DNA from: Agrostemma githago | Taxonomy: Eukaryota; Streptophyta; Magnoliopsida; Caryophyllales; Caryophyllaceae | NCBI GenBank assembly: GCA_958450325.1 | Contig: OY288242.1 | Span: 1,488,001-1,552,000 of the forward strand | Length of the DNA stretch: 64,000 bases | Reading direction: 5' to 3' | Shown: piece by piece, positions 12,602-23,599 of the stretch | How positions within the stretch are numbered: position 1 is the stretch's first letter | Layout of the letters: every line of letters begins with the position of its first letter | Made by a program: the position numbers and the translations under genes | The notes under the pieces: generated by a model | Database searches by the model: none | The model's input: the letters and a program-made list of their open reading frames with translations, nothing else | Told to the model about the DNA's origin: nothing

Positions 12602-12728
12602 GAATCACAATAATCGAACCGACTTTACTTTTTGTTTGTATGAGTTGAAATTGAAGGATTAAAATAACGGGTAATTTCCATATGCATGAAGGGCTATTGA
12701 AAGAATCTATTACAGTAATACTTCTTTT

Positions 12729-13464
12729 ATTAGGCCTCTTTTGTGAAATTAAATCCCCTAACTTTCGATTGTAGTAATTAGGTCCCTTAACTCTACCAAA
12801 CGTGAAATTAAGCCCCCCTCTTTTATTCTGATTAATAGTTTCAATTTCTCGTTAATTTCCAATATATCTTATACTAAAATACGAATACGTACATAAACAT
12901 ACTATACGTATCAATCTACGTAATCAACCTGAAATAAATTACCTCCACCTCACTGACATTTTCTCTCCCTTGAATATTTTTTCCTCCATATCCATGGTTA
13001 ACCACTCAAACTCACCCTCGTAACCTTAAATCTCATCATCAATTCATCATCACACGTAGCACCGTTGTCGGTGTTCTCCCCGACCGTTTCCAAGTTCGGT
13101 TTAGTCGAATTTCTCCACCACCACTAATTGCAATTGTTGCTGTTGGGCAACTGGTTGTTGAACAAAGCGGATATGTTGGTTTGGGTACTTGTAGAAGTAC
13201 AATTCAGGAATATTTTTCTTTTGTACTTGTATTTGTATACGTATTCTATTGATATTTTGGAATTAAATATTTATTGATATAATGAGATATTGACGAGAAA
13301 TTGCGATATTGATCGAAAAAAAATAAAAGGGTTAATTTCACATATTGATAAAGGTAAGAGGTTTAATTTCACATATGGGTAGAGTTAAGGGGCCCGATTA
13401 CTACAATCAAAAGTTAAGGATTTGATTTTACAATTGAAAAAAGTAAAGGGGCCTAATCACTACT
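12729..13464. mobile_element. Long-TIR MITE, copy 1
   Basis: The left arm (about 12729-12830, TTAGGCCTCTTTTGTGAAAT...) and right arm (about 13340-13464, ...AAAGGGGCCTAATCACTA) are long inverted repeats of roughly 100 bp or more. An AT-rich centre lies between them and nothing is encoded. A second copy of the family is at 37676-38413. Long arms suggest a Mutator-type or foldback MITE, but I could not resolve a target duplication. Confidence 0.75.
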
Positions 13465-13725
13465 CCGAACTTTCTAAGATTTACGAGCTTTGGAGGAAGA
13501 AGTACAAGTAATTGGATTTACGAGGTTTAATTTCACATATGGATTTACGAGCTTTCTAGTTATAGTTCCAATTTACTTGCTGTATTTCTCGCAAGGGTCT
13601 TCGCTAAGCTTGAATGTAAGGAGTCGCGACTCGCGAATATCCTAGGAAATAGGAACAATGCAACTTTAAATTAAATGACACGCATAGGTAACTCAACTCA
13701 GCCACTTCATTAAATACAAGGCGTG

Positions 13726-13732
13726 TATATAT
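13726..13732 (+). promoter_or_regulatory. Likely TATA box of DUF674 copy B
   Basis: TATATAT lies about 83 bp before the start codon at 13815, a normal distance for a plant TATA box plus short leader. Confidence 0.45.
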
Positions 13733-13814
13733 CAACAGTCTGGCAAATGAATTTGATTGCCGCACACCATTCGCTAAATTTCTGTCTTCATAAACTGTAT
13801 GTAGTTAGCTCAAC

Positions 13815-16192
13815 ATGGCATCAACGGATAGAGAACAGGACGAGGAAGTATTAAGTTTGAAGATGATGGTTGATACAAAAGCGAAAAAAGTAGTGTTTGC
13901 CGAAGCAGAACAGGAATTTGTGGATTTTATCTTCAGTCTATTATCTTTACCCCTTTCAACTGTCACAAAAGTTCTTGAAGCTAATGGAAAGGAAATGGTG
14001 GGCAGCCTTGGTGCCCTAGTTAGAAGTGTTGATAATTTGGATTCTGTTTATTTCAAGCCGGGTATTAACGAGAATTCTGTGCTTGACCTAAGAGCTACCG
14101 TTACTGTCCCACTGTTGTCGCTTCATGATTGTTGCTTTAATCGTATCATGAGTCGATGTAAAGAAATTCGTTGTAAATGTCATAGTATAACTAACGTGCG
14201 AAATGACTATATTTGTTCAAGGAGGATAAGCGCTCCCACTTTCGTGAAGGAAGGGGTGGTTTATATGGTGATGGATAACTTGAGGGTCAAGCCAATGTCC
14301 ATCACGCTCATCAAGTCTACCGTCCCGAATTTTGACGATTTGGAGGCTAAAGAGGTTAAAGTTGGTCTCCAAGAGGTAACACTAATGAAGAGTTTATGGA
14401 TCCCTAAGTACCTAAGAGGGGGAGGGGGTGAATTAGGTACCTTTTAAAATTTTCAACTTAATCTTTATTGATTAAAATAAGTTGAGTGGAAGTAGAAAGT
14501 AATTAGGTGAAGAAGTACTAGACTTAACATACAACGGACAGTCAGACTGTTACGCTCTGTCTTAGCAAAGAGTACGGCTACAGAACAAAGCCACAGTATA
14601 TCGACCTTTGTCAAACTGTATTCGATTCGCTTAGCAGAATGAGAAGTTACAGACGAATGTCACAGTATGGACGACTGTTGTATGAAAAGAAATAGCACAA
14701 CTAAAACTAAGTTTGAAGTTTGAGCAAATGAAAGAAAAACAAAATAACATGCTTTTATCGAAAGATGCAGCGGAAAAGTAAAGAACACGATAAAACACGA
14801 TATTTTTGAATTGGTTCGGCCAACACTCTAAGGGCCTACGTCCAATGCTTTTCTTATTGCTTTTCTTTAGAAATCTACTCCGAAATCAAAAGACCCTTAC
14901 AATGAAAAGCGACCCATAACCTACTCCGATTACGACCAACAACTTACTCCGGTTGCGATTTGAGTTTACAAGACTACTCCGTCTCTAACTCACCAATGAC
15001 CTACTCCGGTCACGACCAATAGCCTACTCCGGCTACGACTCTTAATAACTTAGAAAGTTACAAAGATTACAATTGAAAACCGAGTTAGACAAGAGTGTGT
15101 GTGATTCTGTGTGACAGTGTGTTCGACTGTGACTTTGAAATTACTGAAGACTTTCTCTTTTGAAATACTTTGCACAATGCTTTTAAGTTAAAAACCTTTG
15201 AAAACAAAATGCAATAAATGAAGTTTTAGTTTGAAAGTCTTGAGAAATAAATAAGGAAAATGAGTTTCTTTTATAGTAGATATGGAAATGGGTAAAAGAA
15301 TGTACCTCATTAGAAAATCCAAAGGTTAAAAGGCAACCTTTGACTTAGTTAAAAAGGAAAGCTTTTTCAAAAAGAAAGGGAAGCATGCTTAAGGTTTACC
15401 AAAATTGAAGGGAAGGTGTTTACTTGAAAGGTGTTACTTGAAAGAAGAAACATTTCAAGTTCACTTTCAAAAGTGAAGAGCCATTTTTGGAAAACCGGAG
15501 AAGAGGTGCATTGTTTTACAAGAAACCAAACCATCCTTTTTCTTAAAGAAATCAGATTTTTTCAAAGTCAATTTAAATTTGTAAAAAGATTTTTCTGAAG
15601 ATTTAACTTTTGAAATCAAAATCTTTTTGAATCTTTAAGAGCTGTTGAACGATGTAACAGTCAATCCGACGGTTACATACTGCTGTACCGAAAAACACAC
15701 ACTTTGTCATTCTTAGTGACTATGGACTTAGACTCGATTTTATTCTCTTCACTTGAAATTCTTGATCTTTATCTTGGGTAGCTTTGGCTTGTCTTGATAT
15801 CATCATTCTTGAATTAGCACATTTGATAACTATCGCACTAATGACGATTAATCTATAAGATTAAACTAGAGCACAAGTTAAATAGGCATTGTCAACATCA
15901 ACAAACCCAACAACTAAGCTATTATTTTCTTTTACAAAAACGCTTATTTAGTACTTCCTCCGTAGCACTAATATCTTCTCATTTTTATTCTACCTCGGTA
16001 CTCTGTTCAATATACTACGTACAAGTCAGCAGGCATTGATACTTTGAACTGATGGGGGCTGGGGTTACAAATCAAAGTTATTTTGACATTGGTTTGTTGT
16101 TATTTTGGTTTTTGCAGGGATTAGCCATTCTGAAAGCTTCTTTGCAAACTAAGGCTGTACTCACCACTGTCTTTCTTAACAAGATTTTGTAA
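13815..16192 (+). CDS. DUF674 family protein, copy B
   Basis: Exons 13815-14375 and 16118-16192 join in phase 0 to give 211 residues. It opens LSLKMMVDTKAKKVVFAEAE and FVDFIFSLLSLPLSTVTKVL. The middle is Cys-rich (Cys106, 107, 115, 120, 122 and 134) but spaced unlike copy A. It then has VYMVMDNLRVKPMSITLIKS and KVGLQE before the intron. Exon 2 encodes GLAILKASLQTKAVLTTVFL plus four residues. The intron is 1742 bp, against 141-175 bp in most paralogues, because of a repeat insertion. Just downstream is a decayed second terminal exon (16278). The open frame would tolerate use, but efficient splicing of the swollen intron is uncertain. Confidence 0.82.
14405..15910. mobile_element. Repeat insertion inside the intron of DUF674 copy B
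   Basis: About 1.5 kb absent from the equivalent intron of every paralogue. It begins near GAGGGGGAGGGGGTGAATT and ends near TTGTCAACATCAACAAACCC. It encodes nothing. At about 14915-15045 it holds about five degenerate copies of a 30-bp unit built on CTACTCCGGTTACGACC. The class is not assigned; the G-rich start and non-coding body suggest a retroelement-derived repeat. Borders are approximate. Confidence 0.55.
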
Positions 16193-16277
16193 TATTCTTT
16201 GCCCTTACTTGGTGATGAATGCATTGGAGAAAATATCATTTGAGTTAGTATTTAATTATTTGCCTTATGCATTACAG

Positions 16278-16337
16278 GAAGTAGCTGTTTTGAAGGCATA
16301 TTTAGAGATAAATGTAGTGCTGACTACGGTCTTCTGA
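16278..16337 (+). pseudogene. Orphan DUF674 terminal exon
   Basis: After an intact acceptor (ATTACAG), the sequence translates as EVAVLKAYLEINVVLTTVF then stop. It is homologous to exon 2 of copy A but lacks a first exon. The flank 16193-16652 matches copy A's 8930-9484, so this is a piece of a copy A-like gene lying behind copy B. It may be reachable by alternative splicing from copy B, but it ends five residues earlier. Confidence 0.75.
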
Positions 16338-17340
16338 TCGATTGAGACGATTTAGTGTCTTATGCAGGGCTGTTATTAGGGTCATCTTCGATCCATTTTT
16401 TTGTTGTAGTGCCGCAGTCCAAACTCTAGCCTCTTTGTTGTTCCATGTTAAGTGTGAATGATGTCTGCCTAGTACGACTGTACGAGTACTACTAGAACTA
16501 CTTATTACGCACATTTGTTTCCTTATCATTACAGCTTACTGCTAACCCAGTACTTATGTAGTAACTGAGGCTTATGAACTGCAAATACATGAAGTTAGTC
16601 ATGTACCATGACCTTTGTGGTCGCGGTATACATGCAACTGACTAAGACCATGGTTATTTGCTTTCTGGTTCGGGTTTTGATCTTGACCCCAACCCGACCC
16701 AGCCATTTTTTTCTTCGTCTTTATGTTGCTATAGTACTCCGTAATAGACTTATACGGAGTATAGTGCAATTGAATTGATCGAATACTTTGTACAATTTGT
16801 TGATAATTAAAGATCGGTTACTTTTGAATTCGTTCCGACTTTTCAAAATTTATCATATTGATTCTCATAAGAGTAACATATACGGAGTATAACAATATAG
16901 TTTAAGATAAGTTTTCTGTAAAACAGTGTATAATGAAATAAGTTACTTCGTACTGTATATAATCTGAGATTCATTGACGGCTAATTTTAAATGGGAGTAT
17001 GAACCAATATAAGGTTGGCACAAGGGATGTTGTGCTAGTAGACCTGTCAAACGAGTGAGATGGGTCAAGGATCGGGTCGTACTACCAATGGGGAAATTAG
17101 AAAACTAATTAATAGATCAAAATGAACTAATTAGAAATTTAAAAGATTAAAGAGATCGATGAAATAAATTTACTCTGTATTTAATTGGAACGTTAATGTT
17201 AGTTTCTTAAGGAGTGGTTTTATATTTAGAAAACGGTTCAGAGTCAATTGAATCAAGTCTCGGATCAAATTAAAGTTAGCAAAGCCGTATACGTGCCGAC
17301 TACGCGACTGAAATATCGACGACACAGAGAGGGAGGGTTA

Positions 17341-17733
17341 GAGCATGTACAATAGAGAGGATTTGTCCTCCTCTTAGGCTCTTAGCACTCTCTCCTCTAA
17401 GAGGAGCACCTCTCTACTGTAAAATGTTCATTATGCATCCTCTTGCTAAGAGGAACATGAGTTCTTCCTCTAATTTTAGAGGAAAACTCTTCTGGGCCCT
17501 TGTGTGTGTCTACACACTAATAGCATTTTTATTTTTTTTATCTTTTGCAAAGTTGGAAATAATTTTTTTATTTCATTTTGAAATGTTGTGGGAGAATTTT
17601 TGAAGAAGAAAAGAGGAAGAGGATGTAAATAATAGAAAATATAGTAGAGAAAAGAGGGTATGAGGTGTCAAAAAAATAGAGAGAGATTGAAGGAATAGGA
17701 GGATGAAATTCTCTATCTCCATTGTACATACTC
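17341..17733. mobile_element. Tourist-like (PIF/Harbinger) MITE
   Basis: The ends are inverted: GAGCATGTACAATAGAGA on the left and, in reverse complement, GAGTATGTACAATGGAGA on the right. TTA flanks both sides (17338-17340 and 17734-17736), as expected for a PIF/Harbinger 3-bp duplication. It is 393 bp with no coding capacity. Confidence 0.8.
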
Positions 17734-18086
17734 TTATGGACCGGAGGAAGTACTTACATTTTGCCGTTGTTCTTCGCTTCTTCCTGTTTTTCATAAAGTG
17801 CTTTGGTAAAATAAAAACAGCTGCTATTATCCTTGAAACCAAGCATGCAGTAATTGGCATTGGAAGTTTAATACATACGTCTACTTCATGCGCCACCAAT
17901 CAACAATCAGCACTTAATTAATTGGTTCTAGAGTAGTACTCCGTAAATTGCATGCATGTAGCTTAATTAAAACAGATCTTCCGGTTATTAAACACACATT
18001 CTCTCTCCTTCATTTTTTCATACCAACCTTAGCTTTAAATCTGTTTACACATACAAAGAGTCAGGAACAATTGTGATTATCTAAAA

Positions 18087-18805
18087 ATGGCAGGAACTAG
18101 TAACGAAGTGAAACTAAGCCTGAAGTTGATGGTTGATATGAAGGCAAAGAAAGTGATGTTCGCCGAAGCAGACAACAAATTCGTAGATTTTATATTCAGT
18201 TTAATGTCATTGCCCCTTTCATGTGTCACTCAAATCCTACTCCTCAATAAGAAGGGTATGGTGGGTAGCTTCGGTGCTCTCTACAGTAGTATCCACTCTC
18301 TAGATACCAATTGCTTCCTGCGGGGTTCTGACCATGTAGTTCTTAGGCCACGAGCTGTTGTTAGTGTCCCTCTCTTGTCGTTTAATTAATACTGGGACGT
18401 TGCTTCCGGCGGAACCTAGTCATGTGAAGGGAGGTTCGGTGTACATGGTCACCGATAATTTGGAGGTTAAACTATTATCAATTGCTCTCATCAAGTCCCA
18501 TGTCACGGACTTCAATGAGATTGAGGAGAAACAAGTTGAAGTCGGTCTTCAGGAGGTATGTATATATCGTCGAAGTATTAACTAAGCCAAACTATTTGAT
18601 TCGATTCATAAAACTCTGTTCGAAAAAGTTTGATTCTTCTGATCAAATATATGGTCAAATAATAATTCGATATTTGGGTGAAATCAAGCCAAAATGATGG
18701 ACGTCGACATAGATAACGTTTGTGGTTGCTGTTTTGCAGGGATTAGCCATATTGAAAGCATCTTTGGAAACCAACTCTGTTCTGACTAAAGCTTTCCTTC
18801 CTTAA
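18087..18805 (+). pseudogene. DUF674 copy C, frameshifted and internally deleted
   Basis: The start is normal: VKLSLKLMVDMKAKKVMFAE, then FVDFIFSLMSLPLSCVTQIL and VVSVPLLSFN. A stop follows at 18387-18389. In another frame the family sequence resumes: VKGGSVYMVTDNLEVKLLSI, KSHVTDFNEIEEKQVEVGLQE (exon end 18555). A proper exon 2 follows at 18740-18805 (GLAILKASLETNSVLTKAFL). The Cys-rich middle is missing between the two parts, so a deletion and frame change occurred together. Without repair only a 100-residue N-terminal fragment could be made. I see no intron that would bridge the frames. Confidence 0.8.
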
Positions 18806-19426
18806 CAAGATCTAGTGTCTTCGTCATCTCGTGTTTTCTACTCTGTATCATTTCTTGTTGTAGTAGCATGGTTTCTTTCTATGTCGGACTAGGCTTACAT
18901 GGCCGTGTCTAAAGTCTTTTCAGTTTCCGTTTCTTGCTCCTCTGGACCTCTAGGACTTCATGTTCAGGATTTTGGAACTTTAAATTTGTTTACTTTAATG
19001 GTGATGTATTTATTCAAACGTGAAATCCACTACTTATTTTTATCACATAATCAATCTCAAACAGGAATTGTTGTTTGATCTATATGACCTAACATATCCA
19101 AAAGAAGGCCTCTTTCACGAGGAAGAGAACTCGCAATTTTTATAGAAGTAAATAAATTGAATGGTAAAAGAGAAGTACTCGTGCTTTTCATAGTGTGAGA
19201 TTGTCTCACAATAGTTGTATTCTAGGTTCGTATATCCCTTCCCCAAATATCAAATACTATAACTTTCCTATTGCTAGGATTCTAGTTAGATATTAGGTTA
19301 CGACTTATAATTAATGTGCTCTCGTTAATGATATATTCAATTCATTCTCAATATCTTTTCTAAATTAACCTAGTCTTATAATCGTCTAAACCTCATTGAA
19401 TAGAGGTTTGAATACACAGCAATATC

Positions 19427-20203
19427 ATGGCTACCCCTACCCCTCAACTATCATTGAAGCTGTGGGTGGATACCAAGGCAAAGAGGGTTCTGTTTGCTGA
19501 TGCCGGGAAGGACTTCGTCGACTTCCTCTTCCATATTTTATCTTTACCACTCGCAACTGTCGTCAAACTTCTTAAAGACGAAGGCATGGCGGGCAGTCTA
19601 ATACCCCTTTACCAAAGTGTTGAGTCTCTGGGTACCAACTACTTCGAGCCAAATCTAAATCGAGACACCATCTTAAAACCGAAAATTGGTCTGGGCCTTC
19701 CTCTGTTGTCACTCTACGATTATCCGTCAACTCAGGTTTTTTACTGATACGAAGAGTCATCCTTATTACGCCAGTGATTGCTATGGAGTTTGTTGTGGTA
19801 ATTCCGGTTCCATGACAACGAATGAGGTGAAATATAAATATGTCCCCTCGGAACAGTCTTCTGGTGCATATGTTAATGGAATTAAGGGATATGTGAAGGC
19901 GGTGGTGCCATACATGGTGATGGATAATCTGGAGGTGAAGCCCATGAGCCTCAGCCTCATCAAGTCCCATGTCAATTACTTTGATTATTTGGAGGAGCAG
20001 GAGGTTCAAGTTGGTCCTACTGAGGTAAAATCGTTCATATTCCATATGTTCAAATGTTTTTGCTGTATTTTGTGCATTCTGATGAAACAAACACAGTTCT
20101 GTATCTTGTGCTTGTTATATTCCTGCAGGGTGTAGCAATACTAAAAGCATCATTGCAGACTAAAGATGTACTGACTACTGTCTTCCTTCGCAAGACGGTT
20201 TAA
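19427..20203 (+). pseudogene. DUF674 copy D, 2-bp frameshift; recent duplicate of copy F
   Basis: Copy D is near identical to copy F (22399) through both exons, intron borders and 3' flank. Compared with copy F it lacks two bases at about 19731-19734 (CAACTCAGG against CAACTCTCAGG). The frame therefore breaks after SLYDYPSTQ and stops at 19747. The rest reads in another frame from about 19736: FFTDTKSHPYYASDCYG through VPYMVMDNLEVKPMSLSLIK to the donor after 20024. Exon 2 is intact at 20129-20203 (GVAILKASLQTKDVLTTVFL). It also lacks the TATATAA present before copy F, so it is probably poorly expressed as well as broken. Confidence 0.85.
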
Positions 20204-21155
20204 AATCCTGCAATTCCTGGGCTTCACGTTTGGTGTTTTATTACATTTCCCCTGTTTTGTTTTTGGTACTTGTCGTTCAATTGTTACGACCATATGTTCC
20301 ATTGAACTGCCTATTTGGATGTTTCATTAACATTTGTTTCTACAGGTTCCAGACTTCAGATAATCAAAGTACCTGATTTGTTTTTTAACTTTGACATCTA
20401 CCTTAGTTTTATACAGTACTAATCAGCTATACGGCTGTACCAGTCAAGAATGAAGGATGTTTGCTTAGTACTACTCCCTCATTACGTACATTTGTTTCCT
20501 CATTATAGCTTAGCTTATTGCTAACCCAATGTGTTTATAAACTCAGGCTCATGAGTCATGAACTGCAAATACATGTAGTCATCTATTAGGATGTTTGCAA
20601 TGTTTATAGAGAAATTAGTTTTTTTCTTTTGTTTTCACTTATTTTTATGTAAAATTGGTAAATTAAAATTACTATAAAATTATACTCCCTCCGTTCCGAT
20701 GAATTGATTGTCTTTTCTTTTAGCTCCAAGGGAAAGAGATCTGACATGGGTCAAATTACTCATAAAAAGCCCTCCTAAAATAGAAAGTATTAAAATGTAT
20801 GTTTGTATTTTTTTTCTACAATTAGAGTCGATAGTGATAATATTTGGAATAATTTTTTATGATAGAAAAATGGTTGATGAGGATTGAGGAGCATGAATGT
20901 TCATTGCTAAAGGGAGAGTTTTTGTTATGTATAGTAATTTATTTTATGATTATTGTGAGATCATGTCATATGAAACATTCTACAATGAAAAAACAAAGAC
21001 TACCAGCCACAAAATGATAGGACTATAAACGTTCAAACAAGGAATATGTTAATGATGTTCAACAAAACTAACATCCATGATCAAGTACTAAACACAGCAA
21101 AATTAGAGAAACAGGGGAACAATACTAAACACAGCAAGTTGACCTCTAAATCAAG

Positions 21156-21920
21156 CTAGACTACCATTCGAATTTTGGTTTTGCTTCCAAGAAAAACCGT
21201 AGTCAGCACATCACTTGTCTCAAAAGAAGCTCTCAACAACGCCAATCCCTGCACTGACTTCATAAAATCACTACTCAATTCAATTTATTTAAAAAGAGAT
21301 TAGATTGGGTTTGTAAGCGGAGTACGGTTTACCTCGTTCAAGCCACATTTGACTTCCTCCTCCACTAAATAATCAAAATCACTGACGAGAGACTTGATAA
21401 GCGTCATAGACATAGGCTTCACTTCCAAATTATCCATTACCATATAAGCTACTGACTCCTTCACAAATCCTTGATGCGCATTGCCTGATGATGATTGTTT
21501 GGCATAAGTGTGGGTCACCTCAGTCATTGTCTTTCCACAATAGCTATAATAAGCACAAACTCCCCCACTCCGATCACTTACACAGTTATGATCTGGACAC
21601 CTGAAGTACGTGAATGTACTCGGGGCCTGATAAAGTGACAACTTTGGAAGAGAGAACGCAAGTAGTTTGGGCAGAAGAACCGTATCTTTATTCGCATTTG
21701 GCTCAAAGTACTCTGTCTTCAGACACTCAACACTCTTGTACAGACCTGGTAGACTCCCCGTCATTCCTTCGTTCTTCAGTAGTTTAACGACGGTCGCAAG
21801 TGGCAACGACATTAGGTGGAACAGGAAATCGACAAACTCCTTTCTTGCTTCCGCAAATATAACCTTTTTCGCCTTTGAGTCCACCATTATCTTCAAACTC
21901 AACTCTTCTTTCTCACTCAT
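21156..21920 (-). CDS. DUF674 family protein, copy E (inverted)
   Basis: Two minus-strand exons, 21333-21920 and 21156-21248, join in phase 0 to give 226 residues. It opens LSLKIMVDSKAKKVIFAEAR and FVDFLFHLMSLPLATVVKLL. The central FRCPDHNC...GGVCAYYSYC is the most canonical Cys pattern in the cluster. YMVMDNLEVKPMSMTLIKS and EVKCGLNE follow. Exon 2 starts GLALLRASFETSDVLTTVFL and runs on through a basic tail of ten more residues, longer than in the other copies. TATATAA lies about 50 bp upstream (21967-21973). It is the only inverted member, sitting between the near-identical copies D and F. Confidence 0.88.
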
Positions 21921-21966
21921 TTTTTTAGCATAAGATCAGATGTTGTTTATTAGAGAGGAGGGTTCA

Positions 21967-21973
21967 TTATATA
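21967..21973 (-). promoter_or_regulatory. TATA box of DUF674 copy E
   Basis: TATATAA on the minus strand, 47 bp upstream of the ATG at 21920. Confidence 0.55.
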
Positions 21974-22327
21974 GGCAATACAGCTGATGAGCTGTGTAAT
22001 GACAGAATTGCCCATTCTTTGAGTTCCCATGCAGATAGATAATCAATGAGATGAACATTTATGATGCAGTGCAAAATCTACTTAAACATAATTACATGAA
22101 TATCATTGGTGGTTAGTAGCACGCCAACTCCATTGGGAATGACCACTATTTACAATTACGAGTACATATTTACACCGGCTCGACTTTTTTTAAATCAGTT
22201 GATCTTATTTGCGACAGATGTCATAACGTTAAAACGGGTTTAATCTAGGCACATCGCACATGGATTTGTCTTATCTTAATTATTTGATCCGTTATAAGAT
22301 ACTCCGTAGATACATGATAGATCATTC

Positions 22328-22334
22328 TATATAA
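22328..22334 (+). promoter_or_regulatory. TATA box of DUF674 copy F
   Basis: TATATAA 65 bp before the ATG at 22399. The duplicate copy D is homologous only from TAACCTAGTC just downstream of here, so it lacks this box. Confidence 0.55.
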
Positions 22335-22398
22335 CCTAGTCATATAATTGTCTAAACCTCAGTGATAGATAAAGAGTTTGAATAATCACAGCAACACC

Positions 22399-23212
22399 AT
22401 GGCTACCCCTCAATTATCATTGAAGCTGTTAGTGGATACCAAAGCAAACAAGGTTCTGTTTGCTGAAGCGGGGAAGGACTTCGTCGACTTCCTCTTCCAT
22501 ATTTTATCTTTACCGCTTGCAACTGTCGTCAAACTTCTTAAAGACGAAGGCATGGCGGGCAGTCTACTATCCCTTTACCAAAGTGTTCAGTCTCTCAGTA
22601 CCAACCACTTCGAGCCAAATCTAGATCAAAACTCCATCTTGAAGCCGAAAATGGGTCTGTGCCTTCCTCTATTGTCACTTCATGATTATCCGTCAACTCT
22701 CAGGTTTTTTACTAGTACACAGAGTCATCCTTATTACGCCAGTGATTGCCATGGGGCTTATTGTGGTAATTCCGGTTGCGTGACAACGAATGAGGTGAAA
22801 TATAAATATGTCCCCCCGGAACAGTCTTCTGGTGCATATGTTAATGGAATTAAGGGATATGTGAAGGCGGTGGTGCCATACATGGTGATGGATAATCTGG
22901 AGGTGAAGCCCATGAGCCTCACCCTCATCAAGTCCCATGTCAATTACTTTGATTATTTGGAGGAGCAGGAGGTTCAAGTTAGTCCTATTGAGGTAATCTA
23001 ATCATTCATATTCCATATGTTTAAATGTTTTTCCTGTATTTTGTGGATTCTGATGAAACAAACACAGTTCTGTATTTCACCTTCATTTTCCGGTTTTTTA
23101 TTCTTGACATTGGTTTTGTGCTGTTATATTCCTGCAGGGTCTAGCAATTCTGAAAGCATCATTGCAGACTAAAGATGTACTGACTACTGTCTTCCTTCGC
23201 AAGACGGTTTAA
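22399..23212 (+). CDS. DUF674 family protein, copy F
   Basis: Exons 22399-22992 and 23138-23212 join in phase 0 to give 222 residues. I prefer the ATG at 22399 (MATPQLSLKLLVDTK, strong ACCATGG context, conserved in copy D) to the in-frame ATG 21 bp earlier. It has FVDFLFHILSLPLATVVKLL, a middle with HPYYASDCHGAYCGNSGC, VPYMVMDNLEVKPMSLTLIK and the exon end VQVSPIE. Exon 2 is GLAILKASLQTKDVLTTVFL plus RKTV. It lies tail to tail with SYP81; the two stop codons are about 390 bp apart. It is the likely source of copy D. Confidence 0.9.
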
Positions 23213-23599
23213 AATCCTGCAATTCCTGGGCTTCACGTTTGGTGTTTTATTACATTTCCCCTGTTTTGTTTTTGGTACTTGTCGTTCAATTGTTACGACC
23301 ATATGGTCAATTGAACTGCCTATTTTGATGTTTCATTAACATTTGTCTCTACCGGTTCCAGACTTCAGATAATCAAAGTACCTGATTTGTTTTTCCATAG
23401 AACTTGATACACGAGTAGTTTATAAAATCTGCTGCGAGTATACCTAAATGGTAAATTACTGAAGAAAGATGAGACAAGTATAACCTGCTCGATCAAATAA
23501 CATTAGCTAAAGGCAGATACCTGTTTTTTTAAACTTTGACATCTACCTCAGTTTTATAAACGAATACAGTAGATCATGTACCTTTGGATTTTATACTAA

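Noticed and set aside
20684..21000. Possible Stowaway MITE starting CTCCCTCCGTTCCGATGAAT
   Set aside because: Only the left end is recognisable; no inverse right end or flanking TA could be found.
22378..22398. Upstream in-frame ATG of DUF674 copy F
   Set aside because: The seven added residues are not conserved in copy D, and the next ATG has a strong context and the family N-terminus.
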